A stretch of DNA of 64,000 bases from Phytophthora colocasiae (Eukaryota; Oomycota; Peronosporomycetes; Peronosporales; Peronosporaceae), in assembly GCA_018806915.1 (NCBI GenBank), contig JAGKQI010000085.1, forward strand, positions 124,001 to 188,000. Direction: 5' to 3'. A program made the translations under genes and the position numbers. The notes under the pieces were generated by a model, which ran no database searches, was not told the origin of the DNA, and worked only from the letters and a program-made list of their open reading frames with translations. Of this stretch, positions 1-11,200 are shown one piece after another (positions within the stretch are counted from its first letter, which is position 1; each line of letters begins with the position of its first letter).

Positions 1-617
1 GTCATGTGCAGGAACCTTCGCGCCTTCTCCAGTTTCAAGCGTTCCGTTCTCCTGTGGGTCCGCTGTTGTCGTCAGTGCCTTCGTCTGATCATCAAGCGCC
101 ACCACACACTCGATGTTCGCTGACACGCTTGCCTGCTCACTCGTTTCAAGGGCGCCGTCCGGTCGATCGTTGCTCGGTCGCTCCTGTTCATCGTGGGCAC
201 CGTCACTTTGATCACTCGTATATTTCTTCGTTGCCGTTTCGCCGTTCCATTGACTCGGTGCGTTCGTTTCTCGCCGAATCACGGCCATAGCGTTGCTCTC
301 CGACTCATCTTTCGTCGTTTCTCGTGTAGCTTCATTCACTTGGGTCATCATACGCGTCGCCGTTGCCATGCCAGGTCGCACAGTTGCCACGTAGATTGCT
401 GCTCGTTCATCATCACGTTCTTCTTCATTCCGTCTCATTCCAGCAATTACTGCGTTCACTCGAGCCACCGCGTGTGTCTGGAGTTCCGCCATCGTCGTAG
501 GTCGCTCTGATGCCGGGTTTCCATCAACATTACTTCGGTCTCCATTCGCAGTCCGTCGGGGAGTCACATGCACATTCGGACGTCGTATTCCCCGTACTAC
601 GCCCGGTTTTCGTTTCC
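1..617 (-). CDS. Ty3/Gypsy element A, N-terminal part of pol (partial, -1 frame)
   Basis: Reading the minus strand from about 686 down to base 1, one frame has no stop codon for over 200 codons and leaves the window. It overlaps the end of the gag frame (stop at 597-599) and lies in the -1 frame relative to it. A GGGAAAC heptamer at 612-618 is in the right phase to join the two. The visible peptide is hydrophilic and rich in Ala, Thr, Glu and Arg; no protease motif is reached before the edge. I infer it is the linker ahead of protease/RT. It has no ATG near its start, as expected for a frameshift-expressed pol. The continuation to the left would decide this. Confidence 0.6.
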
Positions 618-3010
618 CGCTGACTTCTGCATTGCCACGGCTCGCTTCTGCAGGTACTCGTCGTTGCGCTTCTTGGCTTCTTCGTTAGTGCAGTCTCGAG
701 CAAAATGTCCACGTTGCTGACATGCATAACATCTCGGCTCAGCTGTGCAATGCGATGACCAGTGTCCTTCTTTCCCGCAGTGGAAACAGGGCCCAGGTGG
801 TTGTCGCTCTCGTCCTCCAGCCGTCTGTTGTCGAACTTCTACAATTCTGGTCTCGCCATAGTGACTGTCATCAGCTGCTGCTCGTTTTACCGCCGCCGTT
901 GTCGGATTTGTCTTCGGTCGCTTCGTTCGTGGTGCCTCCATTTCTTCCTCGGAGCTAGAGTCAATCATTGTTCGCTTCGCTGGCTTTCTCGTCTTCGGCT
1001 TGGTGGCATCCGGCTTGACTTTCGGCTTCGCTTTCTTTTTCTCAGGCTTTTGTTTCACCGCCCAGTATCTGCCATTCCAAGATTTTCCAGGTGGAAACTC
1101 GTACACTCCAGCAGGTCCGTTATAAACACCTTGTTGATTGTTACACACCGCCATTGCGTCTGACACTTGTTTCATCACTGCATTCTCGCTCACAGTCTCT
1201 CCCGGTTTCTCAATGGGGATCGTCAACGTGCCCACGCCTGGAATAATCACCATTCGTTTCTCTTCACTGGTTGTCGTCGGCACTACTGGACCTGGAGGTG
1301 TCGACTGATTTACTCCCAACATTGTCGGTACGGCGTAGTCCATCGGGTCATCTATCTCAATCGCTTTCTCCACCGCTTCTTCCAACGTCGCAGGTCTCGG
1401 TGGTTGCTTCACCTACTGGCGTAAAGTTTTGTCAATACATCGGTAGAATTGGGCAAGAAACACACGTTCACTGACTTCATTTCTGTCCGCAGCTTCTCGT
1501 AACCCAGCAGCGAAATCGGCATAAGGCTCATCTTTAAACCTGTATCGGGCGTTCACTCTCGCTTCTGCTGCCGACTTGTCAACTCGTGGTCCATATCGTC
1601 TCAGTAGCGCCACTTTCAACTTCGTCCAGGTACGATCTTTCCTATGCAATCTTCGATCCATATTAACCCACCATCGTGCTGCGCTTTCCATCAGCTTATT
1701 ACCCAGAATGAAATACAACGAACGATCAGACCATTCGCCACGTCCTGATTCTCGAGCTCCTCTTAGTGCCAAATCTATACGATCAACCCACGTGGACACG
1801 GAAGCCCTCGGTGTCGGGGTAAAGCTCGGCAATTCCAAGTCTTTAATGTTCCTCGCTCGTCGTTGGTATCGACCACCGCGTTCCTCGGATCTTCTGCGTG
1901 CTCGCCTCTCATTCCGACCACGTCGCTCTCGTCGGTCACGTCGCTCTCGAGCTCTAGGTCGTTCATTCGGTTCGTGGCGTCGTCCACGTTGTCGCAATCC
2001 ATGGTGTCGCCGTCGCTCGGCATCAGAATGGTTGCTAGAGTCGCTGCTTCCATCATAACTGGACTCACTTCCAGAGCTTTCGTTCGAGTCACCACTGTCA
2101 TGGCCGTGCGGTCGTCCGTGATCGCTATCACTGCCATCACTGTCAGAGCTATCACTGTCGTCTGGTGGTGGATCTCCTCGTGCTGCTCGTCGAGGTGGTG
2201 ATCGTGACCGTTGTCGCTGTAGTTCCCCATGCTCATGTCTATCAGCCGGTGATCGTCTTCGTTCGTTTCCACGCTCCCGTCGCTGACTTCGTGGTCTCTG
2301 AACGCCATCATCACGACGTCGGTATTCCTTTCGATGCGCCTCCCGTTCTCGTGGCCTACTTCGTGAGTGTTGGTCGTCTACATCCCCGTGTCGATATTCA
2401 TCCCGCCGAGATTCGCGTACACGTTGTCGCACACCTCGTGATTCTAGGCGTTGTTGATCGGGGCTTCTTGTCCCACATCTCGCTGAGGTTCCATAGGTAC
2501 TTCAAGTATCGGTGTTGCATTTTCCTGAACTTCCATTCGTTCTGCTGACTCCAAAGGCTGTTGCTCCGCCTGAGGTCGCTAAACTGCGTCATCCGTCTCC
2601 GGAAACCGATCTACCACTTGTGTTGTCAATCTTCGCAAGCCTACAGCTAATTCTCGTATTCCCTTCGGCATAGAGTCTCCGTCCACTGCTTTGCTACGGG
2701 CCACTGCTGTTTCCAATCGTTGGACCATTTTCACAAAAGCTTCCAGCTCAGCATCGGTAGGACCTTCATCAGCTTGCTCTGTTAAGGTGTCAGTAGCTTC
2801 GTCAACCACGGACTCTACGGTTCTGGTGCGCGTCCGTTCCATTGCTTCTTCGTCTGCTTCCAACTCTACTTCACCACTCGGCGCCTCCACATCATCACTA
2901 GTGTCGTTGTCTTCCGCTTTCGCTTCATCATCTCGTGGATTTGGCTTCTTACTGCGCGTCGTTCTCGCTGTTTTGGTTGATGCTGTCACTGTGGCTGTAC
3001 GTGTGCTCAT
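597..3010 (-). pseudogene. Ty3/Gypsy element A gag (broken)
   Basis: The gag-type coding region is split into pieces. The N-terminal piece starts at the ATG at 3010 and is acidic and Ser/Thr-rich. The middle piece (about 2432-1413) has a long Arg/Ser/Glu-rich stretch followed by a retrotransposon gag capsid-like domain (tryptophans, then a YRFKDEPYADFAAGLREAA-type segment). The C-terminal piece (1412-597) ends in two CCHC zinc knuckles, CFHCGKEGHWSSHC and CYACQQRGHFARDC. In-frame TAG codons at 2579-2581 and 1413-1415, plus one frame change near 2440, interrupt it. The 1413 lesion is a single nonsense codon between capsid and nucleocapsid. The element is therefore probably dead, or expressible only with help in trans. 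Confidence 0.75.
612..618 (-). promoter_or_regulatory. Putative -1 ribosomal frameshift slippery site (GGGAAAC)
   Basis: On the minus strand the gag frame reads GCG GGA AAC, giving G GGA AAC in the X XXY YYZ register required for -1 slippage. Gag terminates with TAG 12 nt later. The -1 frame is open upstream to about 686 and downstream to the window edge. The following 30 nt contain short complementary blocks (CGG..CGT / ACG..CCG) that could form a stem. GGGAAAC is a known efficient heptamer in viral gag-pol shifts; its function here is inferred. Confidence 0.6.
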
Positions 3011-3078
3011 TGTATTTGTTTCTTTCCGTCGTTTTCGTAACTCACGCTTTTTCGATAATAGCCCCTGTATGACCACCA

Positions 3079-3933
3079 TGTGACGATACCAATTCCAATA
3101 GGGTCTCAATCTGCTTCACTCTCTTGCAGGTTGAGTGGCGTCCAGTACTGCGCTGGGTGGTCTCGCCGGGTTCTTGTATATCGTGCACAACTTCAACGTC
3201 AACAACACTCGTCGGGCCCAGCTCACCTGCGCCGGAACGTCTCCGTCCCTATTTGTATTCAACTCAATCAATGCAATCTAAAGACTGCGAATCGTTCTCT
3301 ATCTTGCGCCTAAACCAGTCGTCCGTCCAAACAATTGCCTACACCAACAACCGCCCTTGGATCCCGTACTAAACGTTTGAGGAATCTCAACTAATGACCC
3401 GTTCCCGGTGGCCCGTCGTTGGCTCGGTCACTCACTCGTCTAGCACCGCCCAAAGCTTCAGTTGTAGTCTAGTCAACCGCTCGTCTGCACTACCCGTCCA
3501 GTCGCCGTCCAGAATCTCACTCGCACTTCGTTCGTCGAAGTCGTTCGTCACTCGTGCTTCACACGGCAGGTTTCGAAGTGTCGTCTCTCTCTCTCGCGCT
3601 CCACCTGGCCAGTTTCGAAGTACCGTCTTTCGCTCTTGCGCTCCGCTTGGCAAGTTTCGAAGTGAGGTCTCCGTCCAGTCGCCGTCCAGCCGTCTCAATC
3701 GGCTACTTCGCTCTTCGCTCACTGCTTCAGCGCCCTGCACACCCATGAGCCAGCTGCTCTTCTGAGTCGCAGTTGTTCCAAGATCGCTCCACTTCGTGGA
3801 TCGCTCGCACTTCAACGTCGTTCTCACGTCGATCTTCCTCATCGAACCGTCGGCTTGCACGTCCAGCATCCACATCGCGCCGCACGCCATTAACCGCCAT
3901 CGACTCGTCCATCAATAGGCTTGTCCTATTACA
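3079..3933 (-). repeat. Possible 5' LTR and leader of Gypsy element A
   Basis: This stretch lies just upstream of the element A gag start and has no convincing ORF. On the minus strand a segment ending GTCACA is followed at 3078 by TGGTGGTCATACAGG, which begins with TGG as a tRNA primer-binding site would. That places the inner LTR edge near 3079. The outer edge is uncertain; TGTAAT at about 3933 is one candidate. The partner LTR is outside the window, so neither border can be confirmed. Confidence 0.35.
3545..3670. repeat. 42-bp tandem repeat, three copies
   Basis: TTTCGAAG recurs at 3571, 3613 and 3655, exactly 42 bp apart. Each unit continues into a diverged TCTCTCTCGCGCTCCAC-like block. 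A second short repeat, GTCCAGTCGCCGTCCAG, flanks the array at about 3500 and 3675. The array lies in the presumed LTR/leader of element A and may be a repeated regulatory block. Confidence 0.7.
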
Positions 3934-4112
3934 CTTCTCTTAACTGAGGTGTTGAATGGTCCACTTTGATATGGATACGAAAGACAGCAGATGACTAACC
4001 TTGTGCCTTTCAACAAGCAAGTGATGCAAATGCGTGACCACATCTTGATTTAGCTGAAAGACTTGAAATGCCTATAATGCAACAATGACACGGATATTCG
4101 ACCAAACAGTAC

Positions 4113-4541
4113 TGTCGCGACCTGATAAGGATCGGGTACTAGCGGGCTGTTATGTGAGTGCAGGTCCGGGCAGGGAGGCAGAAGACTTAACTGAAACAAA
4201 TGTAAGTGTCTTGTTGTTGTTCTTCTTCTTAGCAGGTAAAATCACGACTGACTAGTTATGCCGGGAACTCACTGCTCCAATGCACAATTGTAAGGGTGAC
4301 TCCCCGTCGAAACACTAGAGCGGGAGTCCTTGAGAGTGTCCTCCCTCCGCACGACACTCGCGGGAGGATGTAGATAGACGGCACAGACGGTAGTAAACGG
4401 GGACGTACCCCGGAGTGGACCTCGGACGGAACACTACGCCAAGTGGTCACAACACGACGAGTGTGACGAATGACAAGGCCCCGAGGCATGGGGCACAGCC
4501 GTACACGCAGGTTCGAACGTCATATTCCCGGGCACGGGACA
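4113..4541 (-). repeat. 3' LTR of Gypsy B
   Basis: 429 bp, ends TGTC...GACA, matching 17381-17809 except for at least two substitutions (CAATTG versus CACTTG, and CTTAGC versus CTGAGC). In element orientation it is the 3' LTR. The tract before it (GGTCGGGGAGTT) is only weakly polypurine. The reading frame of the membrane-protein ORF runs into it. Confidence 0.95.
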
Positions 4542-5688
4542 AACTCCCCGACCAAGAGCCGAGCGTCCGCGATCGGCACGGCCGTGCCCCATGTCGCGGA
4601 GGCACTGCACGACGCGTTGCTCATCGCTACTGAGAACAAAGCCAGACTCGACCTCAGGACGGTAAGTAGTCAGCGAAGGAGTAGTAGTCGAAACCTCGTT
4701 CGGAGTTTCGCTCGGAAGGACGGAGCTCCTCCCTTCAGAGAGAGTAACTGTAGGACGGACGGTTTCGACGGGAACTACGGAACTTCTGAGACTAGCAAGG
4801 CAAGCAGCCTCTCGACGGTTGCATCGATTCACTTCGCGGCGCACAGATTTTAGCGCCTTCTTCACCACAAATCGGGGAGCAGCACTCTTCAGACGGCTAC
4901 TTCCTTGGCCAAATCGCCAACCATGGGTCACAATTCCGACAGCAACAATGACGCCTGTAGTGGGAGTTAGCCAGCGAGTCCACGCGAACACTAGGTTGAA
5001 TAAATTCGTCACCACGAGCACCACGGCTAAACCAGCAGTTCCCAGAGTCACGAACTCCAACAGGTCGTACAGCATCATAGGCACGTGAATGACCAGCGAG
5101 AGTACTAGTAGAATGAACCAGCAGCAACCCTTGACGATGGCCAGGACTCGCTGACCAACGGTTGCCCAAGCCTCCCACGTAGCGCGAGAGTAAGCCAAGT
5201 AGGAATATCCCGAACGCATGCTCAAATCCGGGAGGTAGTCGCCAAAAGTGACCAATAAGGCGGCCCACCAACTCCGTAACATTACCCCGTACGGACCATA
5301 TTCATCTTCACCTCCTCCAGTACTTGGACAGGGACGGCAAAGCGTTCCACAGAGCGAACACGTACGACGGTCCAGCGAGTTGGTTGAGCTCGGGGTCGCT
5401 AAGCACTTCCTGGTATCGAGTCACAAAATTGAATAGTATCGACGAGTTCACAGACACCACCATCCAGGCTTGAGTCGTCAATGACCAGGCTACTCCACGG
5501 ACCGAAGACGTCAGTACCCAGAGCAGCACAGTAGTTAGGTAAGCAGGGAGTAGCTCGAGACGGAAGTAGTTCTCGTACGCGGACAGTAGCAGCTCGTACA
5601 TGGTGGAGTCAGGTAGAAGTCGCAGGTAGGAGTCACGAGAGTCACTTAATTCGGAGGAGTCGAAAGAGAAAATGGCAGGAGTGTTCAC
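4434..5688 (-). pseudogene. Env-position multi-membrane ORF of Gypsy B (one frame break)
   Basis: Sense-strand ORF between pol and the 3' LTR, the position env occupies in errantivirus-like Gypsy elements. The frame 5688-5308 (first ATG 5601) encodes hydrophobic segments such as LLPAYLTTVLLWVLTSSV. A +1 step near 5310 leads into a frame, open across the join, that continues to 4434 with at least three more hydrophobic segments (GCCWFILLVLSLVIHVPMML and two following), then a basic, Ser/Thr-rich tail ending inside the LTR. About 410 codons in total. No furin site, fusion peptide or similarity to a known glycoprotein was recognised. It could be an env-like gene, a captured host membrane protein, or a movement/accessory factor. 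Confidence 0.55.
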
Positions 5689-6004
5689 TCAGCGCCAAGC
5701 CCGGTCAAACAAAGGGTCCGACTCGATAGGAGGTCGAGGAGCTTACACTTGGCCGTTGTATGAAGAAATATTCAAGAAATTCCACTGAGCCGTTCTCATC
5801 AATCCCCGAAGTCTTTCGCGGGAATTACCCGGAAACACGCACGTCTCGTCCCAGGGTACAAGGGGATCTGAAGGCAGAGTTCTCAGAGGAGTACTCAGGG
5901 GACCGTATAGTCAACCTTACAGCCAACGAGTGGCTCTCATTCTTCAATTCGCTACGGCTCCGGCACCAAGACCACAGATTCCAGTCACCGCCTTCCTGTG
6001 AACG
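5689..6004. other. Divergent spacer between membrane ORF and antisense ORF of Gypsy B
   Basis: About 316 bp separate the start of the minus-strand membrane ORF and the plus-strand antisense ORF, a head-to-head layout inside the element. No TATA box or clear Inr was recognised. It could hold internal promoters or a splice acceptor for a subgenomic RNA. Confidence 0.35.
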
Positions 6005-7639
6005 ATGGGAGCGACTAAGTCCGCCCCAGGCACGCCACGTCCAGCTTCGCCGTCCTCCTCGGCACCAGCCACAGCATCTCTGAACGACGAAATAGTCAAG
6101 CAGATCACCGCAATTATCGCACCCGGAGTAACTTCGTCTGAGGAGAGGGTCAAGAAGCAAGCACAACGAGAATTCTGGACGGCCATGAGGGAGAAATTAT
6201 CTGTGAACGAAGGCTCTTCCGGACTATTTGTCTTGGACCAGATTGCTCTGTCCATCCTCGACGACACGGACGACAAGGACTTGGCCTTCACGGACCCAGT
6301 GATGTTGCTGCCTAAACCTTCGGCACAACGTGAAGCCACTAATGCGTATGTCCATGAGCGATTCTCGAACACCCACGACCTCCCAAACCCAGAAGTTAGC
6401 TCGGCACCTGTAATCCACGGCAAGGCTCCTCCCGTCGCGAAGATAACTCCTAGGCAAAAGGTTCCCAAGAAGAAGGGGAAAACGACGGCATCCGAGGCGG
6501 CTACGAGTGCAGCCCTCCTGGCCCTCGGCAAGGATCAGTCTCCTTCGGTGTTGGGCAAGCGAAAGTCGTCGTCTAAGAGCCCCCAGGAGTCCAAGAAGGC
6601 GAGAGAATCAGAAGACGCGACAGCGACTCCACCCGAGACCGACTTTAGTCCTCTAGTGTTGGCCGACAACACTCCGGTCAGAATCTCGGCCGACGTCGAA
6701 GCCATCTACCGTCGAGCGGCTAACATGAACAAGTTTTGTTTCGAGCTCGCGTATCCATGGGAACACTCTAAAGTGTGGTACGACCCTCTCGAGAACAGGG
6801 ATCTACACATCGCTCACTGGCGCTTCTGGATGGCGAATCGAAGTCGCTTCTTTGAGTGGCAGCTCAACGCTCCTCTAAGGAGTACTACTGCTCGGGGTCA
6901 GCGTCGCCGCTGGAAACAGTTGGCGTGCACCGAGCGACTCAAGTTCCTAAGTCGCTGTATCGAAAGTTGGGGTTACTACGGATTCCTGCGGCTCTTCGAA
7001 GGTGTCGAACCGGATCGACGATTGATGTGGATGGGCGGACAGCCAGGCAAGAACGCCCCGGACGCGAACAAGTACGAGGGTCCCACGATGATGAATCTCA
7101 CGAGCTTATACTCGCAGGATCGAGAGGCGTATCACGCTCGCGTCAAAGGGGCTTTGAAGCCCTTCCAATTGGACCAGGGAGGGTTTCGCAACATTACATC
7201 CTTGCTGGTGTCTACCAACGCTTTGGATCCAGATCAAAAGCCTGAGTACCGGCTGACAGACGAAGCTCTGGCCTTAGTCCGTAGGGATGTCTGTTCGAAG
7301 GAGGATCCCGACAAGGAACGTTGGGTGGGCGATCGACTCTCAGGTGTTTGGTACAAGTTGACTCACAGTGGTCGCATCGAGAAGAAGGAGAAGGAGATCA
7401 AGGAGAAGGTGAAACCCGGCAACTATCAGCCCTCTCCCATTCCAGCGCTCAGTGTTAAAGAGGAGAGCGTGCCAGGATTCACTCTCTGCTTTCGCCCGGA
7501 CGGCAGCCCCACGGCCGAGATAGCCACGCCGCTAAAGGGGTTCCGAGGAAAAAGGGGATCAGAGGAGAGCGGGCCCGGAGACGAAAGCGACTTCGAGGAG
7601 GACGACCTTGACGAGGAGAAGCCGCCAGTGCTAACTTAA
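6005..7639 (+). CDS. Antisense ORF of Gypsy B, 544 aa, unknown function
   Basis: A long intact ORF on the strand opposite to gag-pol, between the pol end and the membrane-protein ORF. It starts at an ATG. Residues 1-170 are Ala/Pro/Ser/Lys-rich, with basic clusters such as KVPKKKGK and GKRKSSSKSPQESKKAR that look like nuclear localisation signals. Residues 215-420 form a compact-looking region rich in Trp, Tyr and Arg. The C-terminus is strongly acidic (DESDFEEDDLDEE). No family is recognised. It is free of stops while gag and pol of the same element are broken, which suggests selection or a different origin. Function is unknown; a nucleic-acid-binding or regulatory role is only an inference from composition. 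Confidence 0.65.
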   Translation: MGATKSAPGTPRPASPSSSAPATASLNDEIVKQITAIIAPGVTSSEERVKKQAQREFWTAMREKLSVNEGSSGLFVLDQIALSILDDTDDKDLAFTDPVMLLPKPSAQREATNAYVHERFSNTHDLPNPEVSSAPVIHGKAPPVAKITPRQKVPKKKGKTTASEAATSAALLALGKDQSPSVLGKRKSSSKSPQESKKARESEDATATPPETDFSPLVLADNTPVRISADVEAIYRRAANMNKFCFELAYPWEHSKVWYDPLENRDLHIAHWRFWMANRSRFFEWQLNAPLRSTTARGQRRRWKQLACTERLKFLSRCIESWGYYGFLRLFEGVEPDRRLMWMGGQPGKNAPDANKYEGPTMMNLTSLYSQDREAYHARVKGALKPFQLDQGGFRNITSLLVSTNALDPDQKPEYRLTDEALALVRRDVCSKEDPDKERWVGDRLSGVWYKLTHSGRIEKKEKEIKEKVKPGNYQPSPIPALSVKEESVPGFTLCFRPDGSPTAEIATPLKGFRGKRGSEESGPGDESDFEEDDLDEEKPPVLT

Positions 7640-8228
7640 TGTGCTAGCGCGAACGAGTGGAAGGGCTTCGACGCAGGAGTAGGATGGCAGTTTATATCGC
7701 TTCGTGTAGTCACCAAATTTTAACCGCGTAATCTCAAGTCGCCTTCTCGTTTCACCTCCATTATTTCCAGTCAAAACCGTCGCTCTTCCTCGAGGTGGAG
7801 TATCTCCCTAGTCTTGTGACACCCGGAGTCACAAGACAGCTCCACTCCGTCGATGATCACCAGGAGAAGAGGAGTCACCGGACCACCAAAGTCACCGAGT
7901 AGTCGATAGTCCCCAAATAAGCAGTGGTCATCCAGTAGTAGTAAATCATCAGACAGTAGTCAATCATCAAGTAGTAGTTAATCATCAAGTAGTAGTTGCC
8001 GCCAAGTGAAGTCCATTTCATCGTCTCGTAGTAGTCGGCAGTCACGGCACAGTTGAGAGTATCCTCAGCAAGGCAGTCGTTGAAAGTTCACAGGATTATG
8101 CAGGGACAGTCATTAGACCGTCCAAACGTAGTCGAAAATGTAGAGAAGAGTGTTCCGCTCGAACACTCGCATCGCAGGACTTATCGTCAAGAGGAGTCGT
8201 CACTGTCTTGACTAGTCCGACTCATCAC
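7640..8228. repeat. Non-coding spacer of Gypsy B with AGTAGT/ATCATC repeats
   Basis: Convergent spacer between the 3' ends of the antisense ORF and pol. From about 7924 to 8000 it holds imperfect short repeats of the type ATCATCAAGTAGTAGTTA. At 7812-7833 CTTGTGAC...GTCACAAG forms a hairpin that could act as a terminator or processing signal. Confidence 0.5.
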
Positions 8229-11200
8229 TTAAAAGAGTAATTCATCCTCGTCGACAGCCGCGTTGGCGTCAACCAGCCGAGCACTACGGCGGAGTTGAGG
8301 GAGTCCCCGCTCCTTTCGCCTAGTACCCTCAAACGCTGTGATCAACACGTCAAAATCGGGGCGGAGTGAAGTCGCAGGCAACCAACTCGTCTCGTAGGTA
8401 GCAAGTAGCACTAGATACTGCAACTCACCAGCCTTCTTTCTTCGAGCAAGTATGTCGACCACCGGTAGACTCGCTCCAGCGAAAGCAGTCTCTTCAGATC
8501 CAATGACAAGTCGCTCGATATAGCTCGTCGAGGGTAAGTCCTCCTCAGCGAGTGGACCCTCGTCGTCCTCGCCCGGAGTAGTAGTAATGCCTTCAGGTAC
8601 TTCGGTAGGAAAAGGTCGACTCCAGCGACCCCGGAAGGGTTTGAGTCGATTCACATTGATGGTGACTACTCTGTTAGGGTGAGTAGGGATTGCGACGCGG
8701 TAGGCGTTCTCACCGACAGTACCAACTATTCGGTAAGGACCATGCCAGGAGAAAGCTAACTTCTTCGAAGTCTTTTCTCCTCGGCGAGCCCTGAAATACT
8801 GGTAGACCCAGACAGCATCACCTTCCTCAAACTTCACAGACACTTGACTGTGGAGTCGCTGTCCATGGCGACTCTGTGCCTTGAGTAGTTGCCTTTCGAC
8901 CAGTCGACGAGTATCGCGTAGAGACAGGTAGAGTCGACGTCGGTAAGTCGCGACCTCATTACTCTTCCACTGCGAGGAAGTGTTCAAGAAAGCCAAGTCG
9001 AGAGGTAGCACCGGGTCACGACCATACAGACTGAAGAACGGAGAGTCACCCAGGGCTTCGTGAAAGGAAGTCCGATAGGCGAAGAGTACTCTAGGTAGAT
9101 ACAAGTCCCAGTCATCTTGGGACTCACTCACATACATGCGTAGCATTCCAATTAGAGTTCCGTTGAAGCGTTCGACGAGTCCCTGAGTTTGTGGATGATA
9201 AGCCGCCCCAAACAACTTTTTAATCCCTAGAGTCTCGTACAGCGACCTTGCCAACTCGGAGATAAAGTTGGACCCTTGGTCACTTAGTAGCTTTTCAGGC
9301 ACTCCATGTCGTGATATCACTTCGTTCACCATGATTTCCACAAAAGTTACAGAATCCAAACGCTCAACTGCAAACGCTTCTACCCACCGGGTGAAGTAGT
9401 CCGCAAACACCAGGATAAATTTGTTGCCTCTAGGAGTAGTCACGAGAGGGCCAACAGCATCCACCACCAGAAGTGAAATAGGACCAGACAGTTCTTGTAT
9501 CAGCATTTTCTGCATGAGTCCATTTCGCCACGGGCGGTAGCCTTTGCCACTTCCACAAACAGTACACTCGCGGACATACTCAGCGACATCCTTCTTCCAA
9601 CCGTGCCAGTAGGCGTGCTTTCGCACTTTGTCCATAGTTTTAGTGACTCCCACGTGAGCAGCGAAGACATCGGAGTGACAGTGGTGTAGCACAGTAGCGA
9701 TGTAAGTGATCGGAATCACTGGCACTTCTAGTGATCGAGCTGGGCCGGCTCGAGCTTTCAAGTGTACTCGTCGCATCAGGATACCGTTCTTCACAGTGTA
9801 GTGGGGGGCCAAGGACAACACCTTCGCTCGCATTTGAGCGTCGAGGGCCAGTGCGCCACTCTCTAGGAAAGCAATCATCGCCAGTATCCAAGGGGTGCGT
9901 TTCTGTTCTTCTTTAAAACGGGCTTGATCCAGGCCGAACACGTCGATGGGTGATACTAGTAGTTGTTCTTCGTCAAGAGAAGCCTCGTCAGGCGTCGGGG
10001 TCGGAGTAGTAGATTCGACAGTATGCTCTTCGTCAGGGAGTCGCTCCCCGACCACGACTTGATCACTTCCTCCGGTGTTAGTAGGAGTCGTTCTAGCGAC
10101 TTCTTCCGCCGCGACTTCAGTCTCACTCTCCCCGACCAGAGCAGAAGCCGGTTCATCCTCGTTAGCTTCGTTCAGTAGCTCGGCCATAGTAACAGCACTG
10201 ACTGTCACTGCACGTAGTCTAGAGAGTCCGTCCACGTGGCCCATGGAAGTACCAGGCCGGTGATACACTTTGAACCGTAACTGGGACAGCTCCATCGCCC
10301 ACCTGGCTAGTTTAGCGTTGCTAGTTCTATTAGCGTCACTGAACACCCACAGTAGTGCCTTATGGTCGGTGAAGAGATCGAACTCGTAACGGTCGAGGTA
10401 GCACCTGAATTTGCGGGTCGCCCACACGATTCCCCAGCACTCGATCTCCGAAGTGCCGTTCTGGTTGTTCACCCAGTTCTTCTCTGACCCAACTAGTAAT
10501 TTACTAGCGTAGGCGATAGCTCGGTCACGACCGGCGACTTCTTGCATCAAACAGGCACCCACTGCTAGCTTCGAGGAGTCGACATAGAGCTTAAACCGCT
10601 TGTTGAAGTCCGGGTAGACTAGAATGGGAGGCTCCACTAGCTTACGCTTCAGTTGTACGAAAGCGGACTCGCAATCAGGACTCCACTCGAAGGGAACACC
10701 CTTGGCCTTCAGCCTCTCGATAGGTGCGGAGATAGCGGCATACCCCGGTATGTACCTCCGGAAGTAACTAGTCAGGCCTAGAAACGCGCGAACCGCACGG
10801 AGGTCACTCGGTCGCTCGACATTCATGACTGCCTTCACCTTCTCAGGATTGGGAAGTATACCCGAGGGAGTGACTATGTGACCGAGGAAGGCCATGGTCA
10901 CGACCCCACTTGCACTTCTTCATCTTGAGTTTAAAACCGGCAGTCCTGAAGCGCTCGAGTACTTGCCGAAGTCGCACGAGGTGAGTTGGGAAGTCGTCAC
11001 TGAACACTACACAGTCGTCCAAGTAGACTAAACAAGTTCGCCACTTCAAGTCGACTAACACTCCTTCCATAAGTCGCTCAAATGCAGGCACTGCATTGCA
11101 CAGTCCAAATGGCATAACTAGCCACTCGAACAGTCCAAATTTGCAGGCGAAGGCCGTCTTCCCGACACTGCCCGCTGCCATCGGCACATTCCAGTACCCC

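Noticed and set aside
1775..2314. Minus-strand Asp/Met-rich ORF over gag of element A
   Set aside because: It is a shadow frame of the Arg/Ser-rich gag segment, with no domain.
4042..4112. Separate gene upstream of Gypsy B
   Set aside because: It is the displaced upstream flank of the secreted-protein gene, shown by its match to 39526-39590.
7924..8000. CRISPR-like short repeats
   Set aside because: The units are imperfect, without unique spacers of constant length, and the genome is eukaryotic.
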